Shown here: one piece after another, positions 1-8,141 of the stretch
How the letters are laid out: each line of letters opens with the position of its first letter
Numbering within the stretch: the first letter of the stretch is position 1
NCBI GenBank assembly: GCA_964392305.1
Contig: CAYMPV010000003.1
Coordinates: 190,279 to 254,278, forward strand
Origin: JACKIC01 sp964392305
Lineage (GTDB): Bacteria > Planctomycetota > UBA1135 > UBA2386
Length of the DNA stretch: 64,000 nucleotides
Direction of reading: 5' to 3'
The notes under the pieces: model-generated
What the model saw: only the letters and a program-made list of their open reading frames with translations
The model's database searches: none
Told to the model about the DNA's origin: nothing
Made by a program: the position numbers and the translations under genes

Positions 1-44
1 GCTGTTCATTGATCGATGCTGCGCGCCGCCAGATACTGCGGGCC

Positions 45-395
45 ATGACACCACCCCCCGCAAAGCGCGGTCGCCAGTTCGACCCCAATTCCAAGTCCGG
101 CCAGATCCGCACTCTCCTCTCCACAGGCATGTCCGCCAACGACATCGCCAAGAAGGTCGGCTGCAAACCCGCACTCGTCTACAACGTCAAGGCGAAGGCG
201 GCCGGCGCGAAGAAGCGCGGACCGGGGCGGCCGGCGAAGACCGCGACCAAGGCGACGGGGACCAGCGCGACCATGTTGGCGACCGCGGGCCTCGGCGGCA
301 TCCTGGCCGCCGTGATGGGTGCCGAGCAGGAACGGGTGCGGCTGCGGGAAGCGCTCGAGAAGATCCAGGCCGTTTTGGCGAGCGCGCTGGCGTAG
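45..395 (+). CDS. Small helix-turn-helix DNA-binding protein, copy 1
   Basis: This encodes a basic protein of about 116 residues. An HTH-like segment (GQIRTLLSTGMSANDIAKKV) is followed by a Lys/Arg/Gly/Pro-rich AT-hook-like linker (KRGPGRPAK) and a C-terminal helical segment. The ATG at 45 is preferred over the upstream in-frame ATG at 9 because the paralogue at 49339-49689 is similar from MTP.PAKRG onward, while the upstream codons differ. The layout suggests a sequence-specific or nucleoid-type DNA-binding protein. The HTH also resembles small-terminase or transposon HTH modules, so the role is not settled. The gene lies at the window edge, so its upstream partners are unseen. Confidence 0.65.
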   Translation: MTPPPAKRGRQFDPNSKSGQIRTLLSTGMSANDIAKKVGCKPALVYNVKAKAAGAKKRGPGRPAKTATKATGTSATMLATAGLGGILAAVMGAEQERVRLREALEKIQAVLASALA

Positions 396-421
396 CCGAC
401 AAGTCCCAGCCGTTTTCATGC

Positions 422-856
422 ATGACCCGCAAACTCCAGAAGTCGCCGCAACTGAAGGGCTACGTCGCCCACTTCTCCTGGCACAGCGACAAGCTCTCGG
501 GCGCCACGAACAGCCGCCTGACGTGCTTCGCCGTCGCCGAGTCGGTGGAGCGCGCCGCCGAGGAGTTCGCCGATCTGCTGAAGGCGCAGCCCAAGGACGG
601 ACCTCTGGATCGCGGCACGGACGTCTACCTCGACGACATCAGCGAGGTGTCGATTGGGGAACCGATGGCAACCACCCTGTTCCTGGCGTCAGCACCCGAG
701 AATCTTCCGGCAGCGGCCTTGGTGGCAACTCTCGGCGACGATCGAGTTGCCCACTACTCGACGGAGAAGGAGCCAGATGAAGAAGATCTGCCGAAGGCGG
801 TCGACACGACGCCGTTCGTGATCGTGCGCCAGGACGGCTCCGTTTACCGACCGTGA
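422..856 (+). CDS. Hypothetical protein (144 aa)
   Basis: This is an open frame of 144 codons starting with ATG at 422, 26 bases after the HTH gene, so the two may be co-transcribed. It has no signal peptide or membrane segment. The middle is acidic (EEDLPKAV region) and the end reads VIVRQDGSVYRP. I do not recognise a family. Codon use resembles that of the neighbouring genes, with G/C at third positions, which supports coding. It is followed by a GC-rich hairpin-like stretch at about 868-886. Confidence 0.5.
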   Translation: MTRKLQKSPQLKGYVAHFSWHSDKLSGATNSRLTCFAVAESVERAAEEFADLLKAQPKDGPLDRGTDVYLDDISEVSIGEPMATTLFLASAPENLPAAALVATLGDDRVAHYSTEKEPDEEDLPKAVDTTPFVIVRQDGSVYRP

Positions 857-914
857 ACTCCACCACTACCCGGGCTGCGGCCCGGGAAGCCGCATTCCCA
901 GTAGCATCTGGCCC

Positions 915-1976
915 GTGCGCCTACACCCCGCAGCAATCGTCCCCCTGCTCACTTGTTGCCTCCTCATTGGGCAGGAGGGGAAGAATGCCCGCTACTGGGT
1001 CAAGCGGCTGGAGTTGCCGGCTGAGCACGACTTGGCCATGGAGCACCTGGTCGCACTCGGCCCAGCTGCCGTGGATGATCTCACCAAGAGTCTCCGCGAC
1101 CCGCGAGCGAACATCAGGCTGCCCGCTCTCCACGCGCTCAGCCTCATCGGGAAGGACAGCCAATCGGCACTCGATCGCATCTATGCGCTATCCGAAGACG
1201 ACCCCACCCTGTCCACCGCGGCCGCAAGCGCAGCGGACTCCATTCTCGGCGGCAGAGGCTTCCACCTGGTTTGCGACTTCGCCGATGGGAAGCTGCTTGA
1301 GATCAGGGCCAAGGGCGAACGCCGCGTTCTCGTTGACGGGATGCCAGAACTGCGCGGGCTTCGACTTCTTGCCAACGGCAACACTCTCGCGTTCGCGAAG
1401 GACGGCGTGCATGAAGTAACACCCTCCGGCAAGCGGGTGTGGTCGCTGCCAAGCACCAGCCCCAACGACGCAGAGAGGCTTCCGAATGGAAACACACTGG
1501 TCGCCAGCGCCGCGTTGCACCGGGTCTTCGAAGTGGATCCGCTCGGCGCAACGCGCTGGGAATTCACGGACGCAGATTGCGACTTCCGACCAGTGTCTTG
1601 CCAGAGACTCCACGACGGCCGCACCCTGATCGCCGACTACAATCTCGAGAGCGTCTCGTCCGCGCGCATTCTCGAGGTCGACGAGAAGGGGGAGATCCTC
1701 TGGAGCATCCCGTGGAGGCAGCCCGCCAGCGCGCGGAGACTCTCTCGCGGCCGCACGCTGGTGGTCAGCCACCGCCCTGGGCGCGTGCAGATCATCGACC
1801 ACCAAGGGAAGGTGCTGAGCCTGTTCGAGGACGTCGGCATCCCGTCCGCTGCCCAGTACTTGCCGAATGGCCACATCCTCGTCGGCGGCGAGGGCTTCGT
1901 ACGAGAGCTCGATGCGAAAGGACAACGTGTTTGGAACGAGCCGATGAGGTGGGTCACCGGAGTCCAACGACTCTAG
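915..1976 (+). CDS. Exported HEAT-repeat / beta-propeller protein
   Basis: This is a 353-residue protein starting at GTG 915. A short hydrophobic leader (IVPLLTCCLLIG) suggests export or lipid anchoring. Residues about 30-110 form a HEAT-like helical repeat (ALGPAAVDDLTKSLRD, then ALHALSLIGK). Residues about 115-350 are repeats of the form LPNGNTLVAS...VFEVDPLGATRW, the hallmark of a PQQ/arylsulfotransferase-like beta-propeller. Similar HEAT-propeller combinations are frequent in planctomycete exported proteins, probably as protein-interaction scaffolds. No catalytic motif is visible. It is probably monocistronic, because the next gene is convergent. Confidence 0.7.
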   Translation: MRLHPAAIVPLLTCCLLIGQEGKNARYWVKRLELPAEHDLAMEHLVALGPAAVDDLTKSLRDPRANIRLPALHALSLIGKDSQSALDRIYALSEDDPTLSTAAASAADSILGGRGFHLVCDFADGKLLEIRAKGERRVLVDGMPELRGLRLLANGNTLAFAKDGVHEVTPSGKRVWSLPSTSPNDAERLPNGNTLVASAALHRVFEVDPLGATRWEFTDADCDFRPVSCQRLHDGRTLIADYNLESVSSARILEVDEKGEILWSIPWRQPASARRLSRGRTLVVSHRPGRVQIIDHQGKVLSLFEDVGIPSAAQYLPNGHILVGGEGFVRELDAKGQRVWNEPMRWVTGVQRL

Positions 1977-2200
1977 CGACAACAGCCACTGACAGCAGGC
2001 TTCGGGGGCGCATGCTCAAGGATATGCGATTCCCGGACGCGACATCGATCTTGCCCGTTTCTGGTTGCCAGTTCTGAAACTCTCGACACGACACTCACCG
2101 GCCCAACACTGCTGCTCAACGGGGGGCAGCGCGGCAGTTTGCCCGCCGCGACCGGTCGCTATTCCCGCTCCACTCGAAAACGTCATGCGGATTGCTGCTC

Positions 2201-4138
2201 TTACCAGTCTTCCGGAACTAGCGCCGGCGGCTTTGTCCAAGGCTGTTCAACCAGCGCTTCTTGGAACCACTGGTCACGAAGGTTCGCGTGTTCCGTGACG
2301 ATCAACTGAAAGCCTGGAACCTCATCCTGGGTGAACTTCAGCAGTAGTTCGAACAGTCGGCGCACCGCATTGAGGTCGGCGTCGGCTTCAGTCTTATGCA
2401 CCGAGCCATCGGCGTCCTTGTAGGATTGCTCAGACGGAAAGTAGACCTGGGTCGGCTGGTCGATCAGCAGGAAGCGAGGGATCGGGCGGTTGTTCTGTGC
2501 CGCGAACAGATGCAGGGCGAGCAATGCCGACAGGTGGTAGGCCAGATGGTTCTCGCCACCCCCGGTCCGGCCCATCGGCACCGGACGTTCCGGGCGATCG
2601 AATGTGATAGTCAGCTGCACTAGGTTGAGCCGCGCAGGGTAGGCACTGAACTCGGCGCCGAACTTCTGGATGTACCGGGACAAGTGCGCGGAGATATTGT
2701 TGAGGATCGAGGTCAGTCGCTCGTTGCTGTCATCGGCACCGATCTGCTCCTCCAGATGCCTGACCTTGTTGTTGAGACGGCGATTGTCCGCTTCCAGCTT
2801 GGCAACATCCTCGTTCGGCAGGAGCGTCTCCAGGAACAAGCTGATCCGACCAACCACGCGGGCAGCCGCGTTATTGCGCGAGCCCATCTGTGCGATGACC
2901 TCGTTGGCGGCGATCGCCGCAGACAACTCCGCCTCCTTCTGCTTAATGGCGCTGGCGATCTCCTCCGCTTTACCTGCCAGATCGGCTAGGTAGGCTTCGA
3001 GCTTGGGGCGCTGGCCGGTGGCGATTTGCAATTCCTTGTCGAGCGATTCCAACTCACCGAGCAGGACCGCGGCAACGGGGGAATCCAGCCCGAGATTCCG
3101 CTGGCTGAAGGGCCACTGCCATTCGCCACTATCGGGATGCCTGGGCAGAGCCTTGATCGAAGCCAGCCGGTCAATCTGCTCGGCAGCCTCGCTTTCGTAG
3201 CCATTTGCCCTATTGGCGAAATGCCGCGCCGCATCAATCCTGGCCTGGGCGCCGCGGCGGTCCTGGCGCAACTGACTCAGCACCCCCTCCAGAACCGAAA
3301 TCCGGCCGCCGTCGTCAGCGGGCACAGTTTCGGGCTTCCACGATAGTGACAACCTCAATGCCTCGAAGACCTCGTTCGCGCTCGGGTTGCCGTCGATGTT
3401 GCCGATGACGCCAACCGTTCTGGCTTCCGAGTAGAGGCCGATGGCCTGATCGTGCGACGTGTCGGCAGAGCTGCGCGCGTGCTCCAACTGCTTGCTGTTG
3501 ATCCGCAGGTCCCGCTGCGCCAAGCGAAGCAGCGATTCCAGTTCGTAGCGGTCGCGGGAGGAGACACCGAGCAGGATCGGCAGCGTGTCGCGGATCGCCT
3601 GCGGCTGGAACTGCTCGTTCTGGCGGTAGAAGAGCTGATCCTTGTTGGCGACCAGCCCCTGCTTCTGAAACAGATAGTAAGGCGTATGCTTGACGGTGGC
3701 GTCGTAGCTGTCGCGGCTGTTGTCGAGTGCGACCTCGGTGCGGTTCTCGGGAATGCCCAGCAGGCGAGACAACAAATCGACGATGCTGTCGTCGTCAGCG
3801 TTGACCTTCAGGTCCTCGAACTCAGGCGCCTGCAACTGAGTGCCCCGCCTCAGCATCGCCATGCTGCAACTGGCACCACCGCTGGGCGGAGTTGGCTTGG
3901 CGACCATCACCTGCTCCTTCTCGAACTGATAGATCACGGAATACCAGGCCACCTTGTCGCGTATGACGCCTTCTGGGACATTGAACGAAGAGCGTCCCAT
4001 GCAGTATTCGATGATCTCGGCCAGCGCAGACTTGCCGGTGGAGGAGCGGCCTGTGATCACGTTTAGTCCGTCCACCTTGAAGCGGAGATCTCGGCGCTGA
4101 CCTTCGTGGCCGTAGATGTGGATGGACCTGATCTTCAT
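2201..4138 (-). CDS. ABC-3C system ATPase (DUF3732-like, SMC/RecN-type)
   Basis: This 645-residue ATPase carries a Walker A motif (GRSSTGKSAL, about residues 31-40) and a long coiled-coil middle with LEADNRRLNNKVRHLEEQI and QKEAELSAAIA segments. A signature-like GRTGGGENHLAYH and a Walker B (FLLIDQPTQVYFPSE) follow near the C-terminus, with a final ...VTEHANL. This matches the DUF3732/RecN-like ATPases of ABC-three-component conflict systems. Its ATG overlaps the upstream stop by 4 bp (ATGA), so it is the last gene of a translationally coupled operon with the middle component and effector. In such systems the ATPase is thought to sense invading nucleoprotein and license the effector. Confidence 0.85.
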   Translation of the reverse strand: MKIRSIHIYGHEGQRRDLRFKVDGLNVITGRSSTGKSALAEIIEYCMGRSSFNVPEGVIRDKVAWYSVIYQFEKEQVMVAKPTPPSGGASCSMAMLRRGTQLQAPEFEDLKVNADDDSIVDLLSRLLGIPENRTEVALDNSRDSYDATVKHTPYYLFQKQGLVANKDQLFYRQNEQFQPQAIRDTLPILLGVSSRDRYELESLLRLAQRDLRINSKQLEHARSSADTSHDQAIGLYSEARTVGVIGNIDGNPSANEVFEALRLSLSWKPETVPADDGGRISVLEGVLSQLRQDRRGAQARIDAARHFANRANGYESEAAEQIDRLASIKALPRHPDSGEWQWPFSQRNLGLDSPVAAVLLGELESLDKELQIATGQRPKLEAYLADLAGKAEEIASAIKQKEAELSAAIAANEVIAQMGSRNNAAARVVGRISLFLETLLPNEDVAKLEADNRRLNNKVRHLEEQIGADDSNERLTSILNNISAHLSRYIQKFGAEFSAYPARLNLVQLTITFDRPERPVPMGRTGGGENHLAYHLSALLALHLFAAQNNRPIPRFLLIDQPTQVYFPSEQSYKDADGSVHKTEADADLNAVRRLFELLLKFTQDEVPGFQLIVTEHANLRDQWFQEALVEQPWTKPPALVPEDW

Positions 4139-4623
4139 GGACGAATCCCGAAAGTCGTGTAGACCGTCGCCCGATCGGCGATGCGCGCGAATTCCTTTCC
4201 GATGATGCGCGCCACTCTCTGGCAGGATACGGTCTCGACGGTTCCGCTGACGGTCTTGCGCACCTTGTCGGGCACGGTCTGGATACGACCGCCGTCCGCG
4301 ACAGCAATGCAGCCCCTTTCCATCAGCAAGCCGAACCCCTCGAAGGCATAGGGCAGCATCTGCGTAGCCCGGTCGGCGAAGCCCACCATGATCTGCTGGT
4401 TCTTCTCCGTAGTCTTAAGCAGGTAGCTGCGCGGACTACCGGCGATCACCTCGCGCGAATCCTTGTGCAGGCACAAGGGCAGCACAAGCAACGATAGAGA
4501 GAAGGGCATACCGCGGGCATCTTGCTCCTCGTAGCCCTGGAGGGCACGGAACAGGATCAGGCCGCAGAAGGCGGGGTTGAACAGGTTCCGAATCTCAAAG
4601 GGACGCTGGTTCCATCGCTTCAC
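4135..4623 (-). CDS. ABC-3C system middle component
   Basis: This is a 162-residue protein lying between the effector and ATPase genes and overlapping each by 4 bp. It begins MKRWNQRPFEIRNLFNPAF and contains the LFNPAFCGLIL opening and the ...LPYAFEGFGLLMERGCIAV region expected of the small winged-helix-like middle component of ABC-3C systems. No catalytic residues are evident. Position, size and overlap with both neighbours are the main evidence. The family is poorly conserved, so the subtype cannot be assigned by eye. Confidence 0.75.
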   Translation of the reverse strand: MKRWNQRPFEIRNLFNPAFCGLILFRALQGYEEQDARGMPFSLSLLVLPLCLHKDSREVIAGSPRSYLLKTTEKNQQIMVGFADRATQMLPYAFEGFGLLMERGCIAVADGGRIQTVPDKVRKTVSGTVETVSCQRVARIIGKEFARIADRATVYTTFGIRP

Positions 4624-5843
4624 AGATCCACCCCCAACACTCTACCTAGTCGGTCGAGGAACCTGGGATGCCAATAGACCCGCGGTTCTGGCGTGGCATC
4701 GGCCAAAATATGCAAGCTGCCGCGCAGGACATAGGGTTCCGTCACCCGTGCGCGGATACGTAGGGATTCAATCTTCCCAGTCTCGAACTCCGCCCAGTTA
4801 TAGAGGGCGGCACCGGCTTCGCGAAGCGCGTCCTCAGCGCTGTGGTCATTCAACTTCTCGAAGGCGACATCCTTGTAGCGGCTCCACTCGTCGGTGAGAC
4901 GATCTTCGTACTCCTCGACCTCTCCCGACACCAGCAGGTTCTCGCGCGCCCAAGCCGATCGCTGCTCGAACGCCCGGTAGTAGTCCAGAATGGCGCTCCT
5001 GATTCGACTGGAGGAAACACCGATCTCGCGGAGTTGAGCCACGAAGAGGCGCGGATCGGCCTCCGTGTCGATCTCGTCGGCAGGCGCCTTTCCGCGGAAG
5101 GTGATCGGGAGGTTATCTGTCCTGTATTCCTCTGCGAATGAGGAGAGTCTGTCTGAGACCTCGTATCCGAAGACCCCTTCCGTCCTCGCCCCGGTCAACT
5201 GCTTGATGACGGCATCTGTCCACCACCCTTCCAGCCGCTCTAACACAGCCTCGCGGTGCTCGCGTCGGATACTCCGCATGTGCTTCTCTCTGATAATCGA
5301 TGGGATATCATCGATTCGTGGAATCCCATCGAGGATCAGGATCCGTTCGAGGAAATCTTGCTTCTCGGGATCGCTCAGTCCGTTGAACGACGCTGCGATC
5401 GGCGCAATGAGTTGCGACTTCGAATCGGCGAGCGCGGCGTTGGCAAGCTCAGCCAGTGTTGCCACATCGCCGGAAACGACAGGCTGATCAGGGAGGAGCC
5501 GAACGAGGAACGAATTGGGAGCTACCTTGCCCGTGGTGAACAGGAAGAACCGAAGGTTCGACGCAGCACGGCCATCGCGCTTGTACCGTACCAGCCAGAT
5601 GTTGACGGACTTCCAGAAGTCGGTCGACAGGTCGGTCAGCCTGTCACCGACCGCCTTGTGCTTGAGCGAGGCGAGGGACTTGCCGCCGTCGGCGTCGATG
5701 AAATCGAGGTCGTCGTCCTTTTCCAAGAAGACGACGGTGTCCTCCGACAACTGCAACAGATGGAGCAAGGCGAGGCGCGCCTGGTAGATGTAGCCCAGAC
5801 CTTGTTCGCCAGCTGAATACTTGTCGGTGGCCGGGATGGTCAT
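4620..5843 (-). CDS. ABC-3C system effector with predicted nuclease N-terminus
   Basis: This is the first gene of the ABC-3C operon (407 aa). The ATG at 5843 is chosen because MTIPATDKYSAGEQGLGYIY starts the conserved region; upstream in-frame codons look non-coding. Residues about 10-75 (GYIYQARLALLHLL, FLEKDDDLDFID, SLASLKHKA) resemble the restriction-endonuclease-fold Cap4/DUF4297-type nuclease, with E, D and K as candidate catalytic residues. The C-terminal about 200 residues (YRAFEQRSAWARENLL ... VYWHPRFLDRLG) fit the ABC-3C C-terminal domain that links the effector to the ATPase. The nuclease assignment is inference; membership in the operon is firm. Confidence 0.75.
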   Translation of the reverse strand: MTIPATDKYSAGEQGLGYIYQARLALLHLLQLSEDTVVFLEKDDDLDFIDADGGKSLASLKHKAVGDRLTDLSTDFWKSVNIWLVRYKRDGRAASNLRFFLFTTGKVAPNSFLVRLLPDQPVVSGDVATLAELANAALADSKSQLIAPIAASFNGLSDPEKQDFLERILILDGIPRIDDIPSIIREKHMRSIRREHREAVLERLEGWWTDAVIKQLTGARTEGVFGYEVSDRLSSFAEEYRTDNLPITFRGKAPADEIDTEADPRLFVAQLREIGVSSSRIRSAILDYYRAFEQRSAWARENLLVSGEVEEYEDRLTDEWSRYKDVAFEKLNDHSAEDALREAGAALYNWAEFETGKIESLRIRARVTEPYVLRGSLHILADATPEPRVYWHPRFLDRLGRVLGVDL

Positions 5844-6108
5844 CGGTCCAATCGGGACGCAATTGCTGCTACCAGTGGATCCACGGTTTCCCAGATCGAA
5901 TCGCGGGTAGGCGGAACAAGATGCGTCCCGGACCGCCCGGAACCCACCGCTCCACCATCCCCGGCCCAAAGCCGCTCGTCAACTGCATTGCATTGGGCAT
6001 TGCCATCACGCTGCCTACGCAGGGCGTCCCTTGCTACGATCAGCACGTCGAGCCACCCCGTCCAAGCCCACCTCCAAGCGGCTCATCCCCCGCTACCCGA
6101 GGTGCATC

Positions 6109-7392
6109 TTGGCCAAGAAGTCATCCCCGCCCGTCGAGACCGTCGCGATCGACCGGCTGTTCTGCTCCCCCACCAACCCGCGCCGGAACGAGCCGGCTGT
6201 CCCCCACGTCGCGGCGAGCCTGCGGCGGTTCGGCTGGCAACAGCCCATCGTCGCTCGGCGATCCGGAGAGGTGGTCGCCGGAAACACTCGGCTCAAGGCC
6301 GCCCTGTCCCTCGGCATGACCGAGGTGCCGGTGTGGTGGTTCGACGGCAGCGACCTCGATGCCGTGGCCTTCAACTTGGCCGACAACCGCACCCACGAGT
6401 TCGCGGAATGGAACGACGCCGAGCTGGCCACCCTGCTGCAGCAGCTCAAGGCCGAGGACTCGCTCGACGGCGTCGGCTACACCGAGGACGACATCGACGC
6501 GCTGGTGCAGGAACTGCGCGACCAGGAAGAGGTCGACAAGGACCTCGTCGATGAAGGCCCGGACGAACCGCCAACCGTCGCTGCAGCGAAGCTCGGCGAC
6601 CTGTGGCACCTCGGTGACCACCGCCTGCTCTGCGGAGACTCGACCAACCTCAAGGACGTGTTGCGCGTGATGGACGGCGCCAAGGCCGCGCTCGTCGCGA
6701 CCGACCCGCCCTACCTCGTCGACTACACCGGCGAGCGGCCCAACGACTCGGGCAAGGACTGGACCGACACCTACCGCGAGATCGACATCAAGGACGCGGA
6801 CGGGTTCTTCCGCTCGGTGTTCAAGAACGTGCTCGAGGTGCTGGGCCCCAAGGGCGCGCTCTACTGCTGGCACGCGCACAAACGGTGCGGCGACATCCAG
6901 CGCATCTGGCGTGACCTGGGCATCCTCGACCACCAGCAGATCATCTGGGTGAAGCCGACGCCGGTGTTCGGGCGCGTCTACTGGCACTTCCGCCACGAGC
7001 CGTGCGTCATGGGCTGGCGGCAGGGTGACAAGCCGGACCACGACGGCGTGCACGAGCACGACTCGGTGTGGGAGTGCGACTGGGACGGCAACGCGCGCAG
7101 CACGAGCGAAGGCGTCGCGCATCCGATGGTGAAACCCGTCGACCTCTTCGTGCGCCCCATCAAGAAGCACACGAGCGTCGGCGACATCGTGTTCGAACCG
7201 TTCTCCGGGTCGGGCTCGCAGCTGATCGCCGCCGAACGCACCGGCCGCCACTGCCGCGCGATCGAGATCAGTCCGCCCTACGTCGATGTCGCGATCCGCC
7301 GCTGGGAGAAGGCCACTGGGCTGCAGGCCACGCTGGACGGTGATGGCCGCACGTTCGCCGAGGTCGCTGCCGAACGCGGGGTGACGCCATGA
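6109..7392 (+). CDS. ParB-domain DNA methyltransferase, copy 1
   Basis: This 427-residue protein starts at TTG 6109 behind a GAGGTG ribosome-binding site; the same TTG context recurs in the other copies. Residues 1-110 are a ParB/Sulfiredoxin-like domain (GEVVAGNTR at 53-61). An acidic linker follows (DQEEVDKDLVDEGPDEPP). Residues about 165-425 form a beta-class N4/N6 amino-methyltransferase, with catalytic DPPY at 199-202 and the SAM-binding FEPFSGSGS near 362-370. Such ParB-methyltransferase fusions are common in phages and integrative elements. The stop overlaps the next ATG by 4 bp, coupling it to two helical-protein genes. No restriction endonuclease is adjacent. The central block is identical at DNA level to copies 2 and 4. 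Confidence 0.9.
   Translation: MAKKSSPPVETVAIDRLFCSPTNPRRNEPAVPHVAASLRRFGWQQPIVARRSGEVVAGNTRLKAALSLGMTEVPVWWFDGSDLDAVAFNLADNRTHEFAEWNDAELATLLQQLKAEDSLDGVGYTEDDIDALVQELRDQEEVDKDLVDEGPDEPPTVAAAKLGDLWHLGDHRLLCGDSTNLKDVLRVMDGAKAALVATDPPYLVDYTGERPNDSGKDWTDTYREIDIKDADGFFRSVFKNVLEVLGPKGALYCWHAHKRCGDIQRIWRDLGILDHQQIIWVKPTPVFGRVYWHFRHEPCVMGWRQGDKPDHDGVHEHDSVWECDWDGNARSTSEGVAHPMVKPVDLFVRPIKKHTSVGDIVFEPFSGSGSQLIAAERTGRHCRAIEISPPYVDVAIRRWEKATGLQATLDGDGRTFAEVAAERGVTP
6751..6971 (+). repeat. 221-bp invariant block, copy 1
   Basis: This segment inside the methyltransferase gene is base-for-base identical to 16046-16266 and 57655-57875. The flanks on both sides carry many synonymous differences. It spans the region just after DPPY into the target-recognition part. 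Confidence 0.9.
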
Positions 7393-8141
7393 GGGGCAAG
7401 AAGCGCCTGCAGGCCGCGGCGAACTGCATCGCCCAGCTGCCGGTCCAGCACCGCGCCATCGACGCCGCCTACGCCCGGTTCCTCGAAGACGGAACGCTGC
7501 CCCAGGACCGCACGCTTGCCGGCGCGGTCCTGGACCGTGCCCTGCACGCGCGAAAGCCGGTGCCCGAGCTGGTCGCCGAGCAACGCGCGCTGGGTCTGCA
7601 CCAGCCCTACGGCACGACGCGGGAGATGTTGTTCCGCGAGGCGGTGTGCAGCCTTGAGCCGGCACGCAACCTTGCCCGGCTCCTTCTCTGCGCCATCGTC
7701 CAGGCTGGCTACGACCCGACCGACCCCGAGATCATCGGCCCCGAGATGGAGCCCGCCGACTTCGCCACCGTGACGATGCGGCTGATCGGCTGGCCACACG
7801 ACTTCGTGCGACCGGAGTACCAGCGGCAGTTGGCGCGCGTGCTGCGGCAACAGGCGACCGTGCAGGTCAGCCGGCCCCGCGACGATGACGAGTGGAACCG
7901 TGGCGCGGGAACGGCGCTCGCGGCCTTCATCAACCGCGACGTGGTGCCGACCGACTCGCGCTACTTCCTGTACGTGCTGACCACCGGCGAGGAGTTCGCG
8001 CTGCACGCGCACTACTTCGGGCAGGGCGGGGAAGACCTGCTCGCCGCCTACGAGGCCGTGGCGACGTCCACCAAGGCGAAGAAGGAATCGGCCCTGCAAC
8101 GTCTTGGTGAACTGCAGCGGCTCGCGGGGGCAATGCCATGA
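7389..8141 (+). CDS. Methyltransferase-associated helical protein A, copy 1
   Basis: This 250-residue alpha-helical protein is coupled by ATGA overlaps to the methyltransferase upstream and helical protein B downstream. Two internally similar segments are visible: YARFLEDGTLPQDRTLAGAV near the N-terminus and GTALAAFINRDVVPTDSRY near residue 175. Between them are REMLFREAVCSLEPARNLAR and RLIGWPHDFVRPEYQRQL. It is clearly homologous to 58284-59033 and more distantly to the proteins at 8138 and 17195. I do not recognise the family. It has no signal peptide, membrane helix or catalytic motif. The repeated occurrence with the same methyltransferase suggests a functional partnership. Confidence 0.75.
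   Translation: MRGKKRLQAAANCIAQLPVQHRAIDAAYARFLEDGTLPQDRTLAGAVLDRALHARKPVPELVAEQRALGLHQPYGTTREMLFREAVCSLEPARNLARLLLCAIVQAGYDPTDPEIIGPEMEPADFATVTMRLIGWPHDFVRPEYQRQLARVLRQQATVQVSRPRDDDEWNRGAGTALAAFINRDVVPTDSRYFLYVLTTGEEFALHAHYFGQGGEDLLAAYEAVATSTKAKKESALQRLGELQRLAGAMP

Noticed and set aside
891..907. 17-base identity (CGCATTCCCAGTAGCAT) with 51620-51636
   Set aside because: It could be a shared promoter-like element, but the second copy lies downstream of the beta-helix gene with no matching start. Evidence is too thin.
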